Below are positions 8,293 to 16,871 of a stretch of DNA of 64,000 bases, one piece after another. Position 1 is the stretch's first letter, and every line of letters begins with the position of its first letter. The notes under the pieces are model-generated. The model was not told the origin of the DNA and made no database searches. It saw only the letters and a list, made by a program, of their open reading frames with translations. The DNA is from an uncultured Alphaproteobacteria bacterium (GTDB taxonomy: Bacteria; Pseudomonadota; Alphaproteobacteria; Micavibrionales; Micavibrionaceae), in NCBI GenBank assembly GCA_946480475.1, contig CAMLJM010000008.1:1-64000 (forward strand), read 5' to 3'. The translations under genes were made by a program, and so were the position numbers.

Positions 8293-9041
8293 CCCTGAAT
8301 ATCACTCGTAAAGATTCAACCCATCACGGCGAACGTGTTAACGGCGCACAACCTTCCTTCCTTATCATCCACTTCACAGAATCAAAAGACGGCACCGAGC
8401 CTGATGGCTATTTCATGGCCACGATTCCGCGTGCAGATGGCGCACGTGTCAGTGCGCATTATATGATAGATGTTGATGGTGCGACGACACAATACGTTGA
8501 TGAAACGCGACGCGCCTGGCATGCGGGTGTATCTGAGTGGGAAGGCGTCTCTGACATGAATACCCATTCGATTGGTATTGAATTAGTGAATGGTGGACCC
8601 AGCTACGGCTATACAGACTTTCCCGGCGCACAAGTGGATGCGCTGATCGCATTGTCTAAAGAAATACTGAAGCGTCACAATATTCCTGCACATCGTGTGT
8701 TGGGCCATTCTGATGTAGCGCCGGGACGCAAGATTGACCCGGATTATAAATTTCCCTGGAAAAAGCTTGCTGATGCGGGCATCGGTGTCTGGCCACAACC
8801 GATACAATCTGACTTCAACGAAGCTGCCACCTTATTGCAGGATGATGCGAAGCTTAAACAGGCGTTGGTGGCCTATGGCTATAACCCGACACTTGACCTG
8901 AGCAAGCTGGTGACCGAGTTTCAGCGTCATTTCCAGCCTGAAGCCTTTACGGCCACCCCACCTTTCGCGGGTAAGGCCAATGATGAGACGGCTCTGCGCC
9001 TCGCGGCACTCCTGCGCCAGAAACTTGCTATTCAGCCCTGA
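8289..9041 (+). CDS. N-acetylmuramoyl-L-alanine amidase, AmpD/AmiD type
   Basis: A 250-residue Amidase_2 enzyme that cuts the bond between MurNAc and L-alanine in peptidoglycan or its fragments. Zinc ligands and catalytic residues are visible: His in IIHFTES, Glu in HSIGIELVN, and His and Asp in HRVLGHSDVAPGRKIDP. A C-terminal helical segment (about 175-245) resembles a peptidoglycan-binding domain. There is no signal peptide, which favours a cytoplasmic recycling role. Its start overlaps the stop of the MFS permease gene by 4 bp. Confidence 0.9.
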   Translation: MTLNITRKDSTHHGERVNGAQPSFLIIHFTESKDGTEPDGYFMATIPRADGARVSAHYMIDVDGATTQYVDETRRAWHAGVSEWEGVSDMNTHSIGIELVNGGPSYGYTDFPGAQVDALIALSKEILKRHNIPAHRVLGHSDVAPGRKIDPDYKFPWKKLADAGIGVWPQPIQSDFNEAATLLQDDAKLKQALVAYGYNPTLDLSKLVTEFQRHFQPEAFTATPPFAGKANDETALRLAALLRQKLAIQP

Positions 9042-9054
9042 TTGGTGCCATAGT
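9025..9054 (+). promoter_or_regulatory. candidate rnpB promoter
   Basis: TTGCTA at 9025-9030 and CATAGT at 9049-9054 are separated by 18 bp, and the inferred 5' end of RNase P RNA (9061) lies 7 nt after the -10. Each box matches the sigma-70 consensus at four of six positions. The promoter overlaps the last codons and stop of the amidase gene. Confidence 0.45.
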
Positions 9055-9060
9055 CCCCCC

Positions 9061-9449
9061 GCCAGAAGAACGGATGGCCGCTCTTAAATTATTAAGGGAG
9101 GAAAGTCCGGGCTTCACGCAGATACGGTGCCGGTTAACGACCGGGCAGGGTGACCTGACAGACAGTGCAACAGAAAACAAACCGCCGATGGCTGTCGTAA
9201 GGCAGATCAGGTAAGGGCGAAACGGTGGGGTAAGAGCCCACCACGGGCCTGGTAACAGGAACGGTATGGCAAACCTCACCGGAAGCAAGACCAAATAGGG
9301 GCCGCGCATAGGGCTGTCTGCGCCTTGTGGCCCGGGTTGGTTGCTTGAGGTGATTGGTAACAATCATCCCAGAGGAATGGTCATCGCCACGCGCCGCCCG
9401 TGTTAAGGGCTTAAACGTGGTACAGAACCCGGCTTACAGGACTTCTGGC
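9061..9449 (+). ncRNA. rnpB: RNase P RNA, bacterial class A
   Basis: The catalytic RNA of ribonuclease P, which trims the 5' leader from pre-tRNAs. Universal core elements are present: GAGGAAAGTCCGGGC near 9099, the ACAGAAAACAA block near 9170, GGTAAGGGCGAAACGGTG near 9211, GTAAACCC-like segments, and the 3' ACAGAACCCGGCTTA near 9422. The ends were set by the perfect 8-bp P1 helix GCCAGAAG (9061-9068) with CTTCTGGC (9442-9449). About 389 nt is normal for the family. An intrinsic terminator follows at 9472. Confidence 0.96.
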
Positions 9450-9471
9450 ATCTTTACTATTCTTACATGTG

Positions 9472-9502
9472 AAAAACCGCCCGGCAGAACCGGGCGGTTT
9501 TC
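9472..9502 (+). terminator. intrinsic terminator of rnpB
   Basis: A perfect stem AAAACCGCCCGG / CCGGGCGGTTTT with a short loop, flanked by A and T runs, so it can work in both directions. It ends rnpB on the plus strand and can also serve the small minus-strand gene at 9546-9692. Confidence 0.9.
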
Positions 9503-9545
9503 TTATGCACGTAACAGAGAGGCGTGATAACGCACTGTTCCTGAA

Positions 9546-9692
9546 TTACAGGGACAGCGGCAATGACCACAGCTTCTCGGCGAAATTGATGGTCTGATCC
9601 AGACGTGAGGCCTTCCAAGCAGAATACATAATTGTACCCGCAAAAAGGCCGCCATGAATGGCCAGAACCATCAGGACGATGATCGATAACAT
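9546..9692 (-). CDS. 48-aa single-pass membrane peptide
   Basis: A short gene starting at ATG 9692 and ending at TAA 9546. GGGGAG stands 8 nt before the start. The peptide begins MLSIIVLMVLAIHGGLFAG, a clear membrane helix, followed by a short amphipathic tail rich in Trp, Lys and Leu (KASRLDQTINFAEKLW). It stops about 45 bp before a bidirectional terminator. I know no family for it. A longer overlapping frame at 9463-9717 has no ribosome binding site and an unnatural composition. Confidence 0.6.
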   Translation of the reverse strand: MLSIIVLMVLAIHGGLFAGTIMYSAWKASRLDQTINFAEKLWSLPLSL

Positions 9693-9857
9693 GATGTTTT
9701 CTCCCCACACAAAACATTGATATTCACCATGTGAGCCATCTGATTACCATAAAGTTTGATTAACTTTCAAGCTTCATTTCTTAGGGAAAACCCAACTTTC
9801 ATCTCCTTATGGTTGTAGAAATGCTCAAAAACCGCACAACTCTGCGACTTCCAGGCT

Positions 9858-10151
9858 CTAAAAAATAGACATAATATTTCGCGCATACATACGAATCAGC
9901 TCTGATAATTCAAAATCTTTGGGACATAAATGGGGATAAAGCCGCATCGGGTCGTGGGTAAGTCCGTGAATATAGAGGGTAATAGCGGGGATAAAAATGA
10001 GGGCTATAAAAATAATGCTGATATTACAAAGAATTACGAGTGGGTTCTGAGGCGGTATAGAAAGCTGTGTGTGAAAGGCTTCTGGTTCCATAGGTATAAT
10101 TGACCGCCCATCTAAACCCATGATACCCCATATATATCCATGTTTTTCCAT
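9858..10151 (-). CDS. hypothetical membrane protein upstream of mraZ
   Basis: A possible 97-residue protein with one hydrophobic segment (NISIIFIALIFIPAITLYI, about residues 42-60) and a polar tail. The start is uncertain: ATG 10151 has no clear ribosome binding site, while ATG 10121 has GGGG four bases upstream and would give 87 residues. The frame stays open to 10334, but that part overlaps mraZ and is unlikely to be translated. It is divergent from mraZ. I do not recognise it, and coding is only moderately likely. If it is not a gene, 9693-10241 holds only the mraZ control region. Confidence 0.4.
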   Translation of the reverse strand: MEKHGYIWGIMGLDGRSIIPMEPEAFHTQLSIPPQNPLVILCNISIIFIALIFIPAITLYIHGLTHDPMRLYPHLCPKDFELSELIRMYARNIMSIF

Positions 10152-10179
10152 GAAAGAGAGGCGTGGGCATTCCTGTACA

Positions 10180-10209
10180 GGGCCAGAAATGGAAAGTTTT
10201 GGCGCTGTC
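10180..10209 (+). promoter_or_regulatory. candidate MraZ-box repeats
   Basis: GGGCC at 10180, TGGAA at 10190 and TGGCG at 10200 recur at exactly 10-bp steps, 33-62 bp before the mraZ start. MraZ of Escherichia coli represses its own operon through TGGGN repeats spaced with the same 10-bp period. The copies here are degenerate, so this is a weak candidate. Confidence 0.3.
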
Positions 10210-10241
10210 TCACAATTTTCTAAGGGACGTCGACGATCAGC

Positions 10242-10715
10242 ATGACGCTGTTTCTTTCGACATATGCGAACAAGGTGGACCGCAAAGGGCGTGTCTCCGT
10301 ACCAGCGCCATTTCGGACGGCGCTGCTTGGTCAATCTTTGGCGCAGTCATTTCCGGGCATCGTGCTGTTCCGATCCAGCGCACATGCCTGCCTGGAAGGA
10401 TTTTCTTACGCGACGATGGAGGAACTGTCGGCGCGTCTTGATCATTATGATCTGTTCTCTTCCGCGCAGGATGATCTCGCCACAACAATTTTTGCCGAAG
10501 CCGTGCAATTGCCGTTTGACCCCGAGGGTCGTATCGTCATCCCCGAACACTTGCTCAAACATGCCGGTATTGATGATCAGGCGATGTTTGTCGGCCTTGG
10601 CCGCAAATTCCAGATCTGGAACGTCGTATCGTATGAAAAGCGCCGTGATGAAGCGCGCCAGCAGGTGAAAGATAAAGGTCTTACTCTTCCACGCATTACG
10701 GGAGAGGCGGCATGA
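10242..10715 (+). CDS. mraZ: transcriptional regulator MraZ
   Basis: First gene of the division and cell-wall cluster. The 157-residue protein holds two SpoVT-AbrB-like MraZ repeats: ANKVDRKGRVSVPAPFR near residues 9-25 and QLPFDPEGRIVIPEHLL near 89-105. MraZ forms rings of subunits, binds repeats before its own gene and adjusts transcription of the dcw operon. Its stop overlaps the rsmH start by 4 bp. Degenerate 10-bp-spaced repeats upstream may be its operator. Confidence 0.95.
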   Translation: MTLFLSTYANKVDRKGRVSVPAPFRTALLGQSLAQSFPGIVLFRSSAHACLEGFSYATMEELSARLDHYDLFSSAQDDLATTIFAEAVQLPFDPEGRIVIPEHLLKHAGIDDQAMFVGLGRKFQIWNVVSYEKRRDEARQQVKDKGLTLPRITGEAA

Positions 10716-11704
10716 TGGCGGCACGTATCGAAGCGCAAGGGAAGCCGCATATATCCGTTATGCTCGATGAAGTGCTGGCGACGCTGAAACCTGCTGATGG
10801 TGAGGTTTATGCGGATGGCACATTCGGTGCGGGCGGTTATTCCAAGGCTATCCTCGATAGTGCTGATTGCACTGTGATCGGTATTGATCGCGATAAATCG
10901 GCGCTCTGGCTCGGTGAAGACCTCAAGAAGGTTTATAAAGATCGCCTGATCCTGAAGCATGGACGTTTCAGCGAGGTTGCCGAACTGTCAGCAGATGCCG
11001 GGCATCCGCTGCTGGATGGTTTCGTGCTCGATCTCGGCGTATCATCAATGCAGATCGATCAGGCCGAACGTGGTTTCTCATTCCGTTTTGATGGCCCTCT
11101 GGATATGCGTATGAACCAGGAGGGGGATGAGCCCTCTGCTGCTGATATCGTCAATACGTGGGATGAAGAAAATATCGCCAATATTATCTGGAAATATGGT
11201 GAGGAGCGTCATTCCCGTCGCATTGCCCGACGGATTGTTGAAACACGTAAAGAAAAGAAAATCACCCGCACAGGTGAACTCGCTGACATTGTGCGGGCAT
11301 CTGTGCCGCGTAGTCATGGTGACAAGATTGACCCTTCGACGCGCACGTTCCAGGCGCTGCGTATCGTCGTCAACGCCGAAATGGAAGAACTGGAAAACGC
11401 GCTTGCGGCTTCGCTCACGGTTCTGAAGCCGGGTGGGCGTCTGGTGGTTGTTTCCTTCCACTCCTTGGAAGACCGTATCGTCAAAAATTTCATGCAGGAG
11501 CATGCGGGCATGACCGCGCGTTCTTCGCGTCATATGCCGGAGCTGCCTGTTCAGGGTGATTTTTCCGGCGCCGCCTTCACACTCCCCTCCCGGAAGGCGA
11601 TTTTCCCGACCGATCATGAATCGGAAACAAATCCGCGTGCGCGTTCCGCACGTTTGCGTGTGGCTGTGCGTACAGCCGGTAACACAGAAGGAGGGCGCGG
11701 ATGA
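10712..11704 (+). CDS. rsmH: 16S rRNA m4C1402 methyltransferase RsmH
   Basis: RsmH (formerly MraW) methylates N4 of cytidine 1402 in 16S rRNA using S-adenosylmethionine. The SAM-binding motif DGTFGAGG lies at residues 35-42, DLGVSSMQIDQAERGFS near 108-124, and PGGRLVVVSFHSLEDR in the C-terminal third. Its 330 residues are typical for the family. It overlaps mraZ by 4 bp and ftsL by 4 bp. ATG 10712 is followed at once by a second ATG (10715), and either could be used. Confidence 0.97.
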   Translation: MMAARIEAQGKPHISVMLDEVLATLKPADGEVYADGTFGAGGYSKAILDSADCTVIGIDRDKSALWLGEDLKKVYKDRLILKHGRFSEVAELSADAGHPLLDGFVLDLGVSSMQIDQAERGFSFRFDGPLDMRMNQEGDEPSAADIVNTWDEENIANIIWKYGEERHSRRIARRIVETRKEKKITRTGELADIVRASVPRSHGDKIDPSTRTFQALRIVVNAEMEELENALAASLTVLKPGGRLVVVSFHSLEDRIVKNFMQEHAGMTARSSRHMPELPVQGDFSGAAFTLPSRKAIFPTDHESETNPRARSARLRVAVRTAGNTEGGRG

Positions 11705-12207
11705 AATTTTTCCGTGTTTCCACACTTCTGGCGCTGACATTGTCGGCGGCTTCTGGATTTATGCTTTTCAGTACTGCACAAAAAGTGCAGCAAACTGACA
11801 GCGATCTGCGCCGCATGCAGATGAAAGTCTCCCAGGAGGAGCAAACAATACGTGTCCTGCGCGCTGAATGGGATTATCTCAATCGCCCCGATCGACTGGA
11901 ATCTCTGGTAAAGAATAATCTTGATCTGATACCGGCAACGCCTGAATCGGTACGTGCCGATACATCGGAATTGCCTAAACCCTTCGCCCCGATTATACCT
12001 GCCCGTAAACCTTCCTCTTCACCCGTTGCGAAAGCAATTCCGGCTGTTCTTGAATCGCAATCACCTGAATTGCAATCATTAGAAACCTCCCCTCAGGCGC
12101 TTCCTAAACCTGCCGCGCCACAAACTCCCGAAAAGCCCTCTGAAACGCCTCAGAAAGATTTTAACAAACTCTTGAATGAACTATCTCCTGCCGGAGGTGG
12201 TGAATGA
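11701..12207 (+). CDS. ftsL: cell division protein FtsL
   Basis: A bitopic divisome protein that forms a complex with FtsB and FtsQ and activates FtsWI. The 168 residues comprise a short cytoplasmic start, one membrane helix (about 6-25) and a periplasmic coiled coil (QQTDSDLRRMQMKVSQEEQ and the following heptads, to about residue 80). The FtsL family is usually around 100-120 residues; here a Pro/Ala/Ser-rich tail of about 80 residues is added. Assignment rests on this topology and on its position between rsmH and ftsI. Confidence 0.88.
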   Translation: MKFFRVSTLLALTLSAASGFMLFSTAQKVQQTDSDLRRMQMKVSQEEQTIRVLRAEWDYLNRPDRLESLVKNNLDLIPATPESVRADTSELPKPFAPIIPARKPSSSPVAKAIPAVLESQSPELQSLETSPQALPKPAAPQTPEKPSETPQKDFNKLLNELSPAGGGE

Positions 12208-13970
12208 GCATTGTTAACCGCGTCAAAAAACTGCGTATACGTATCGATGGATCCAAACGCTCTGCGCTCGATATGGCACATGGACGTATTGTTCTCATCA
12301 GCGCTGGTTTTGCTTTCTTGTATCTGGGGGTCGGCGCACGTGTCATGGATCTTACGATCCTGCAGGGTGAACTACCGCGTTTGACGGGTACGACGGTTGA
12401 ACGCCCCCTTGAACCTGAGCAGCAGAAAGCAGCCATTCGTTCCGATATTACTGACCGTAACGGTATATTGCTGGCAACATCACTGGAGACGGCATCATTG
12501 TATGCTGATCCGGCGTTGGTGAAGGACCCCGCGCGTGCGGCAGAAGCGTTGAGTAAAGCGATACCAGGAATCGTTTATGGCGATGCGTTGGAAAAACTGC
12601 AACGCAAATCCCGTTTTGTGTGGCTGAAACGTAACCTGACCCCTGCCGAACAATCGCGGATTCTTGAGTTGGGTGAGCCCGGATTGCAATTTCAGACGGA
12701 ATATACACGCATATATCCACAAGGTGAGCTTGCGGCGCATATGGTTGGTTATGGCAGTGTTGATGGTGCGGGTCTTGCCGGTGTTGAACGTAGTTTCAGT
12801 GATTTGTTGAATAAAGGTGGTAAGCCTTTAGCTCTCACTCTTGATATGCGCCTTCAGCATATCCTGCGTCGTGAAACGAAAAAGGCGATTGCTGATTTTA
12901 CCGCTAAGGGCGGTGCCGGTATTATCATGGATGTCGTGACCGGTGAGATTCTGGCGGCGACGTCGCTTCCGGATTTCGATCCTCAAAATCCGTCTGCTGC
13001 CAAGCCGCAACAGATGTTTAATAATATTACGCTCGGCGTTTATGAGCCGGGGTCGACTATGAAAATTTTCTCGACGGCAGCCTTGCTGGAGCTAAAGAAG
13101 CCCGGTTTGGGCATGACCTTTGATACGACAAAGCCGTTGAAAGTAGGTCGTCATACCATTCATGATTATCACCCTGAAAAACGCCCTCTCACAATTCCAG
13201 AAGTGTTTATGCATTCTTCCAATATTGGCTCTGCCCTGATGGGTCAGATGGTAGGCACAGAAGCACTGAAAAATTTTTATAAAGATCTGGGCTTGCTGGA
13301 TCCGGTCAACGTCGAAATTGATGAGAAGGGTCGTCCGCTGGTGCCCAATCCATGGCGTGATATCAACACGCTTACAGCGGCTTTTGGGCATGGGGTATCG
13401 GTATCGCCCTTGCAGATCGTCAGCGCATCATCAGCGATTGTACGGGGCGGTACGCTGGTCAAGCCGACAATCATTCTTGATGAAGCGCTTGCCAAGGGTG
13501 CCAAAAAAGCCACAAACGAAGGCGAAATCCGCGTTGTTTCGCCACAAACATCGCACAGAATGCGCCAGCTGATGCGCCTGGTGGTAACCGAAGGTACCGC
13601 CAAGATGGCCGAGGTGCCCGGATATAATGTTGGCGGCAAGACAGGTACGGCGGAAAAGATTGTGAATGGCCGTTACGACCACGATAAGAAAATTTCATCC
13701 TTCCTGGGTTTCTTCCCCATGGAAAGCCCGCGTTATGCCGTATTCATTATGGTGGATGAGCCAAATGGCAATAAGAAAAGTTACGGTTATGCCACAGGGG
13801 GGTGGGTCGCTGCGCCGGCTGTTGGCCGTGTGATTGCCGCCATGGCGCCTTTACTAGGGATGAAGCCAGAAAACACCGCTGAGGAAGACGATATTTCTTT
13901 CCCGTTGCTTCCCTATCTTCACGATAAGAAACATGAGGGAGGCCAGCTTGCGACTGTCACAACTGAATAA
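12204..13970 (+). CDS. ftsI: peptidoglycan transpeptidase FtsI (PBP3)
   Basis: The septum-specific class B penicillin-binding protein, cross-linking new wall with FtsW at the division site. After an N-terminal membrane helix (about 28-50) comes the dimerisation domain with SDITDRNG, then the transpeptidase domain. Its catalytic motifs are PGSTMKIF (SxxK serine near residue 284), HSSNIG (SxN) and GGKTGTAEK (KTG). Length 588 is typical. The C-terminus overlaps the murE start region. ATG overlaps the ftsL stop by 4 bp. Confidence 0.97.
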   Translation: MSIVNRVKKLRIRIDGSKRSALDMAHGRIVLISAGFAFLYLGVGARVMDLTILQGELPRLTGTTVERPLEPEQQKAAIRSDITDRNGILLATSLETASLYADPALVKDPARAAEALSKAIPGIVYGDALEKLQRKSRFVWLKRNLTPAEQSRILELGEPGLQFQTEYTRIYPQGELAAHMVGYGSVDGAGLAGVERSFSDLLNKGGKPLALTLDMRLQHILRRETKKAIADFTAKGGAGIIMDVVTGEILAATSLPDFDPQNPSAAKPQQMFNNITLGVYEPGSTMKIFSTAALLELKKPGLGMTFDTTKPLKVGRHTIHDYHPEKRPLTIPEVFMHSSNIGSALMGQMVGTEALKNFYKDLGLLDPVNVEIDEKGRPLVPNPWRDINTLTAAFGHGVSVSPLQIVSASSAIVRGGTLVKPTIILDEALAKGAKKATNEGEIRVVSPQTSHRMRQLMRLVVTEGTAKMAEVPGYNVGGKTGTAEKIVNGRYDHDKKISSFLGFFPMESPRYAVFIMVDEPNGNKKSYGYATGGWVAAPAVGRVIAAMAPLLGMKPENTAEEDDISFPLLPYLHDKKHEGGQLATVTTE

Positions 13971-15405
13971 AGATTATCGCGGTAGCTTCGATCCGGAAAT
14001 TGAGGGTCTGACAGAAGATAGCCGCCGTGTCGAAGAAGGTTGGTTATTCGCAGCGTTCCCTGGCACAAAGGTTGATGGTCGTCGCTTTGTTGAAGAGGCG
14101 GTGCGTCACGGTGCTGTGGCTGTTCTCTCTGACCGCAAAATAGACATACCTGCCGGTATGCAGGTAGCGGTGATTGAATCCAATAACCCAAGGCAGGCGC
14201 TGGCCCGCATGGCGGCGGAATTTTACGGTCGCCAACCGGAAACGATTGTGGCTGTTACGGGCACGAACGGTAAAACCTCAACCGCATGGTTTACCCAGCA
14301 ACTCTGGGAGGCGCTGGGTATCAAGGCCGCAAGTCTTGGTACGCTGGGTATTCGCGGTATTGAAATCGAAGCACTGCGTAACGCCAAACTGACATCCATG
14401 ACCACGCCGGATATGGTGTCATTGATGGCGACACTGGCTGATCTGTCCGCTTCAGGTATCAACCACCTGGCGATGGAAGCATCCAGTCATGGCCTTTCAC
14501 AGTATCGTCTTGATGGTGTGAAGGTGCGGGCGGCGGCATTCACCAACCTGACACGTGATCATCTCGACTATCACCCGGACATGGATGATTATTTTGCTGC
14601 CAAAGCACGTTTATTCACCGATGTGTTGATTGAGAGCGGTACGGCTGCCTTGAATGCTGATGTTCCTGAATTCTCGAAACTCAAAGATATCTGCCTGAGC
14701 CGTAATATCCGAGTGATTGATTATGGTCGTAACGCACAGTCATTGAAATTGATGGATCGCCAGGCGGAAGCGAAAGGTCAGGCGCTCGTCATTTCATGGC
14801 AAGGCAAGATCTATAACGTCACTTTGCCATTGGTGGGCGAATTCATGGTGATGAATGCGCTTGCGGCATTGGGGCTTGTGCTGGCGGATATGCCGGAACG
14901 GGCTGATGATCTGGTGGAAGCGCTGGGTACTTTGAAGGGGGCGCCAGGCCGCTTGCAATTTGTGCCAGGACATCCGTCGGCTGCTGTCTATGTTGATTAT
15001 GCGCACACGCCAGATGCTCTTGAGAATATCCTCAAAGCATTGCGCCCCCATACAGAGGGGAAATTGTTCTGTGTTGTGGGCTGCGGCGGTGATCGTGATC
15101 CGGGAAAACGTCCGATCATGGGTAAGCTTGCAGCGACACTCGCCGACGTCGCGGTAATCACCGATGATAACCCGCGCAGTGAAAATCCTGCCAAAATCCG
15201 CGCCGCCATGATGGCTGATGCGCCGGGGGCCAAAGAAATTGGTGATCGCCACGAAGCGATTAAATGGGCTGTAAAGAATTTGAATAAAGGTGATGTTCTG
15301 GTGATTGCCGGCAAGGGGCATGAGCAAGGCCAGATTATCGCGGGGCGCGTAGAGCATTTCGACGATGTCGAAGAAGCCGAGCGCGCTATCAAGAGCTTAA
15401 AATAG
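13948..15405 (+). CDS. murE: UDP-MurNAc-L-Ala-D-Glu:meso-DAP ligase MurE
   Basis: Adds the third stem-peptide residue to the peptidoglycan precursor in the cytoplasm. The ATP-binding loop is GTNGKTST, and the DNPR motif (DDNPRSE) marks a meso-diaminopimelate-adding enzyme, so the wall should be of the DAP type. I chose TTG 13948, giving MRLSQLNKDY, because GAGGGAGG lies 5 nt before it and this N-terminus matches the family; an ATG at 13933 is in frame but lacks a ribosome binding site. The start lies inside the last 23 bases of ftsI. Confidence 0.96.
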   Translation: MRLSQLNKDYRGSFDPEIEGLTEDSRRVEEGWLFAAFPGTKVDGRRFVEEAVRHGAVAVLSDRKIDIPAGMQVAVIESNNPRQALARMAAEFYGRQPETIVAVTGTNGKTSTAWFTQQLWEALGIKAASLGTLGIRGIEIEALRNAKLTSMTTPDMVSLMATLADLSASGINHLAMEASSHGLSQYRLDGVKVRAAAFTNLTRDHLDYHPDMDDYFAAKARLFTDVLIESGTAALNADVPEFSKLKDICLSRNIRVIDYGRNAQSLKLMDRQAEAKGQALVISWQGKIYNVTLPLVGEFMVMNALAALGLVLADMPERADDLVEALGTLKGAPGRLQFVPGHPSAAVYVDYAHTPDALENILKALRPHTEGKLFCVVGCGGDRDPGKRPIMGKLAATLADVAVITDDNPRSENPAKIRAAMMADAPGAKEIGDRHEAIKWAVKNLNKGDVLVIAGKGHEQGQIIAGRVEHFDDVEEAERAIKSLK

Positions 15406-15419
15406 GAAAGACAGTAAAG

Positions 15420-16871
15420 ATGACCACAGGATCAAGCACGATCTGGACCGCCAAAGAGGCCGAAGCCGCCACGCAAGGAAAGTCGACGCAAGACTGGAAT
15501 GCTACTGGCATCTCTATTGATACACGCACGATTAAACCGGGCGATTTGTTCATCGCTATCAAAGGCGATGTTATGGATGGCCACCAATTCGTAGCGGAAG
15601 CACTGAAAAAAGGTGCGGCTGCCGCTGTTGTCAGTACTGTGCCACCTGGTGCCACAGGCCCATTATTGATTGTGAATGATACCATGAAAGCGATGCAGGA
15701 TCTGGGCATGGCTTCACGTTTCCGCGCACATGCCAAAGTGATTGGCATTACGGGGTCTGTCGGGAAGACAGGCACTAAGGAAATGCTGGCTGTTGCTTTC
15801 GGTGCCTTGGGACAGACACATGCCAGCAAAGGGAGCTTCAATAACCATTGGGGCGTTCCGTATACATTAGCGGCTATGCACCCAGGATCCGATTACGGCA
15901 TATTTGAAATGGGTATGAATCATGCCCATGAAATTACGCCGCTGACACAGATGGTGCGTCCGGATATTTCCATCATTACGACAGTGGCGCCCGTTCATAT
16001 TGAAAACTTTGGTAGTGAGCAGGAAATTGCGGATGCCAAGGCCGAAATTTTCAATGGTATGGATCATAACGGCATTGCTTTGCTGCCGCATGACAATAAA
16101 TGGTTCGCGCATCTGAAAGCAGCGGCTATGACCCGGGGTGTCAAGGTATATTCTTTTGGCGAACATGCGGATGCCGATATCCGCCTGATGGATAGTCTCG
16201 AGGCTGCCAATGGTTCCCGTATCAAGGCCAACGTTCTGGGTGAAGAAGTCAGTTTTACATTGTTGATCCCGGGGCGTCATATAGCTGTGAATGCGTTGGC
16301 CGTTCTAGGTGCAGTAAAAGCAGCAGGTGGCGACTTGGGACTGGCAACTGCTGCCTTGGAAAAGATTGAGCCGATTGCAGGACGCGGCAAACGTGAATTG
16401 CTGGATATTGGCGATCCGACAAATCCCGTAACGCTCATTGATGAAAGCTATAACGCTTCACCCGTGGCTATGCGGGCGGCGTTCAAGGTATTGGCACTGG
16501 TTGACCCCGGTCGCGGCGGCAAGCGTATCGCCTTTCTTGGTGATATGCGGGAATTGGGTTCCAATGGTCCACGAGATCATGCCGACTTGGCACTGCCTTT
16601 ACAGACTGCGGGTGTTAACCTTGTTTATACCTGCGGTACATTGATGAAAAACCTGCATGATGCCTTACCTGCCAACCAGCGGGGCGAGCATCGTGATACA
16701 AGTCAGGAACTGGCGCAGATTGTACCGGATGTTCTGAGTCCCGGGGATGTCGTCATGGTCAAGGGATCACATGGAAGTCGTATGGATATCGTGGTAGAAG
16801 CCATGCGCGCATTGCCCAAACAAGTGAAGAACGGTAAACCCGCCAACAAAGGAATGGATCATGCTTTATAA
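15420..16871 (+). CDS. murF: UDP-MurNAc-tripeptide D-Ala-D-Ala ligase MurF
   Basis: Adds D-alanyl-D-alanine to the UDP-MurNAc tripeptide, finishing the cytoplasmic stem peptide. The Mur-ligase P-loop reads [14 protein letters not shown], later motifs include [10 protein letters not shown], and [14 protein letters not shown] is the family's C-terminal signature. Length 483 is normal. AGGAAAG stands about 11 nt before the ATG. It follows murE by 14 bp and overlaps mraY by 11 bp. Confidence 0.97.
   Translation: MTTGSSTIWTAKEAEAATQGKSTQDWNATGISIDTRTIKPGDLFIAIKGDVMDGHQFVAEALKKGAAAAVVSTVPPGATGPLLIVNDTMKAMQDLGMASRFRAHAKVIGITGSVGKTGTKEMLAVAFGALGQTHASKGSFNNHWGVPYTLAAMHPGSDYGIFEMGMNHAHEITPLTQMVRPDISIITTVAPVHIENFGSEQEIADAKAEIFNGMDHNGIALLPHDNKWFAHLKAAAMTRGVKVYSFGEHADADIRLMDSLEAANGSRIKANVLGEEVSFTLLIPGRHIAVNALAVLGAVKAAGGDLGLATAALEKIEPIAGRGKRELLDIGDPTNPVTLIDESYNASPVAMRAAFKVLALVDPGRGGKRIAFLGDMRELGSNGPRDHADLALPLQTAGVNLVYTCGTLMKNLHDALPANQRGEHRDTSQELAQIVPDVLSPGDVVMVKGSHGSRMDIVVEAMRALPKQVKNGKPANKGMDHAL

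Noticed and set aside
9028..9367. Minus-strand frames of 77 and 111 aa over rnpB
   Set aside because: They lie on the complement of a structured RNA gene, and nothing else supports translation.
9463..9717. 84-aa minus-strand frame after rnpB
   Set aside because: It overlaps the 48-aa gene in another frame and runs through the rnpB terminator; composition is not protein-like and it lacks a ribosome binding site.
11078..11740. 220-aa minus-strand frame across rsmH
   Set aside because: Shadow of rsmH, with His/Arg-rich low-quality sequence and no start signal.
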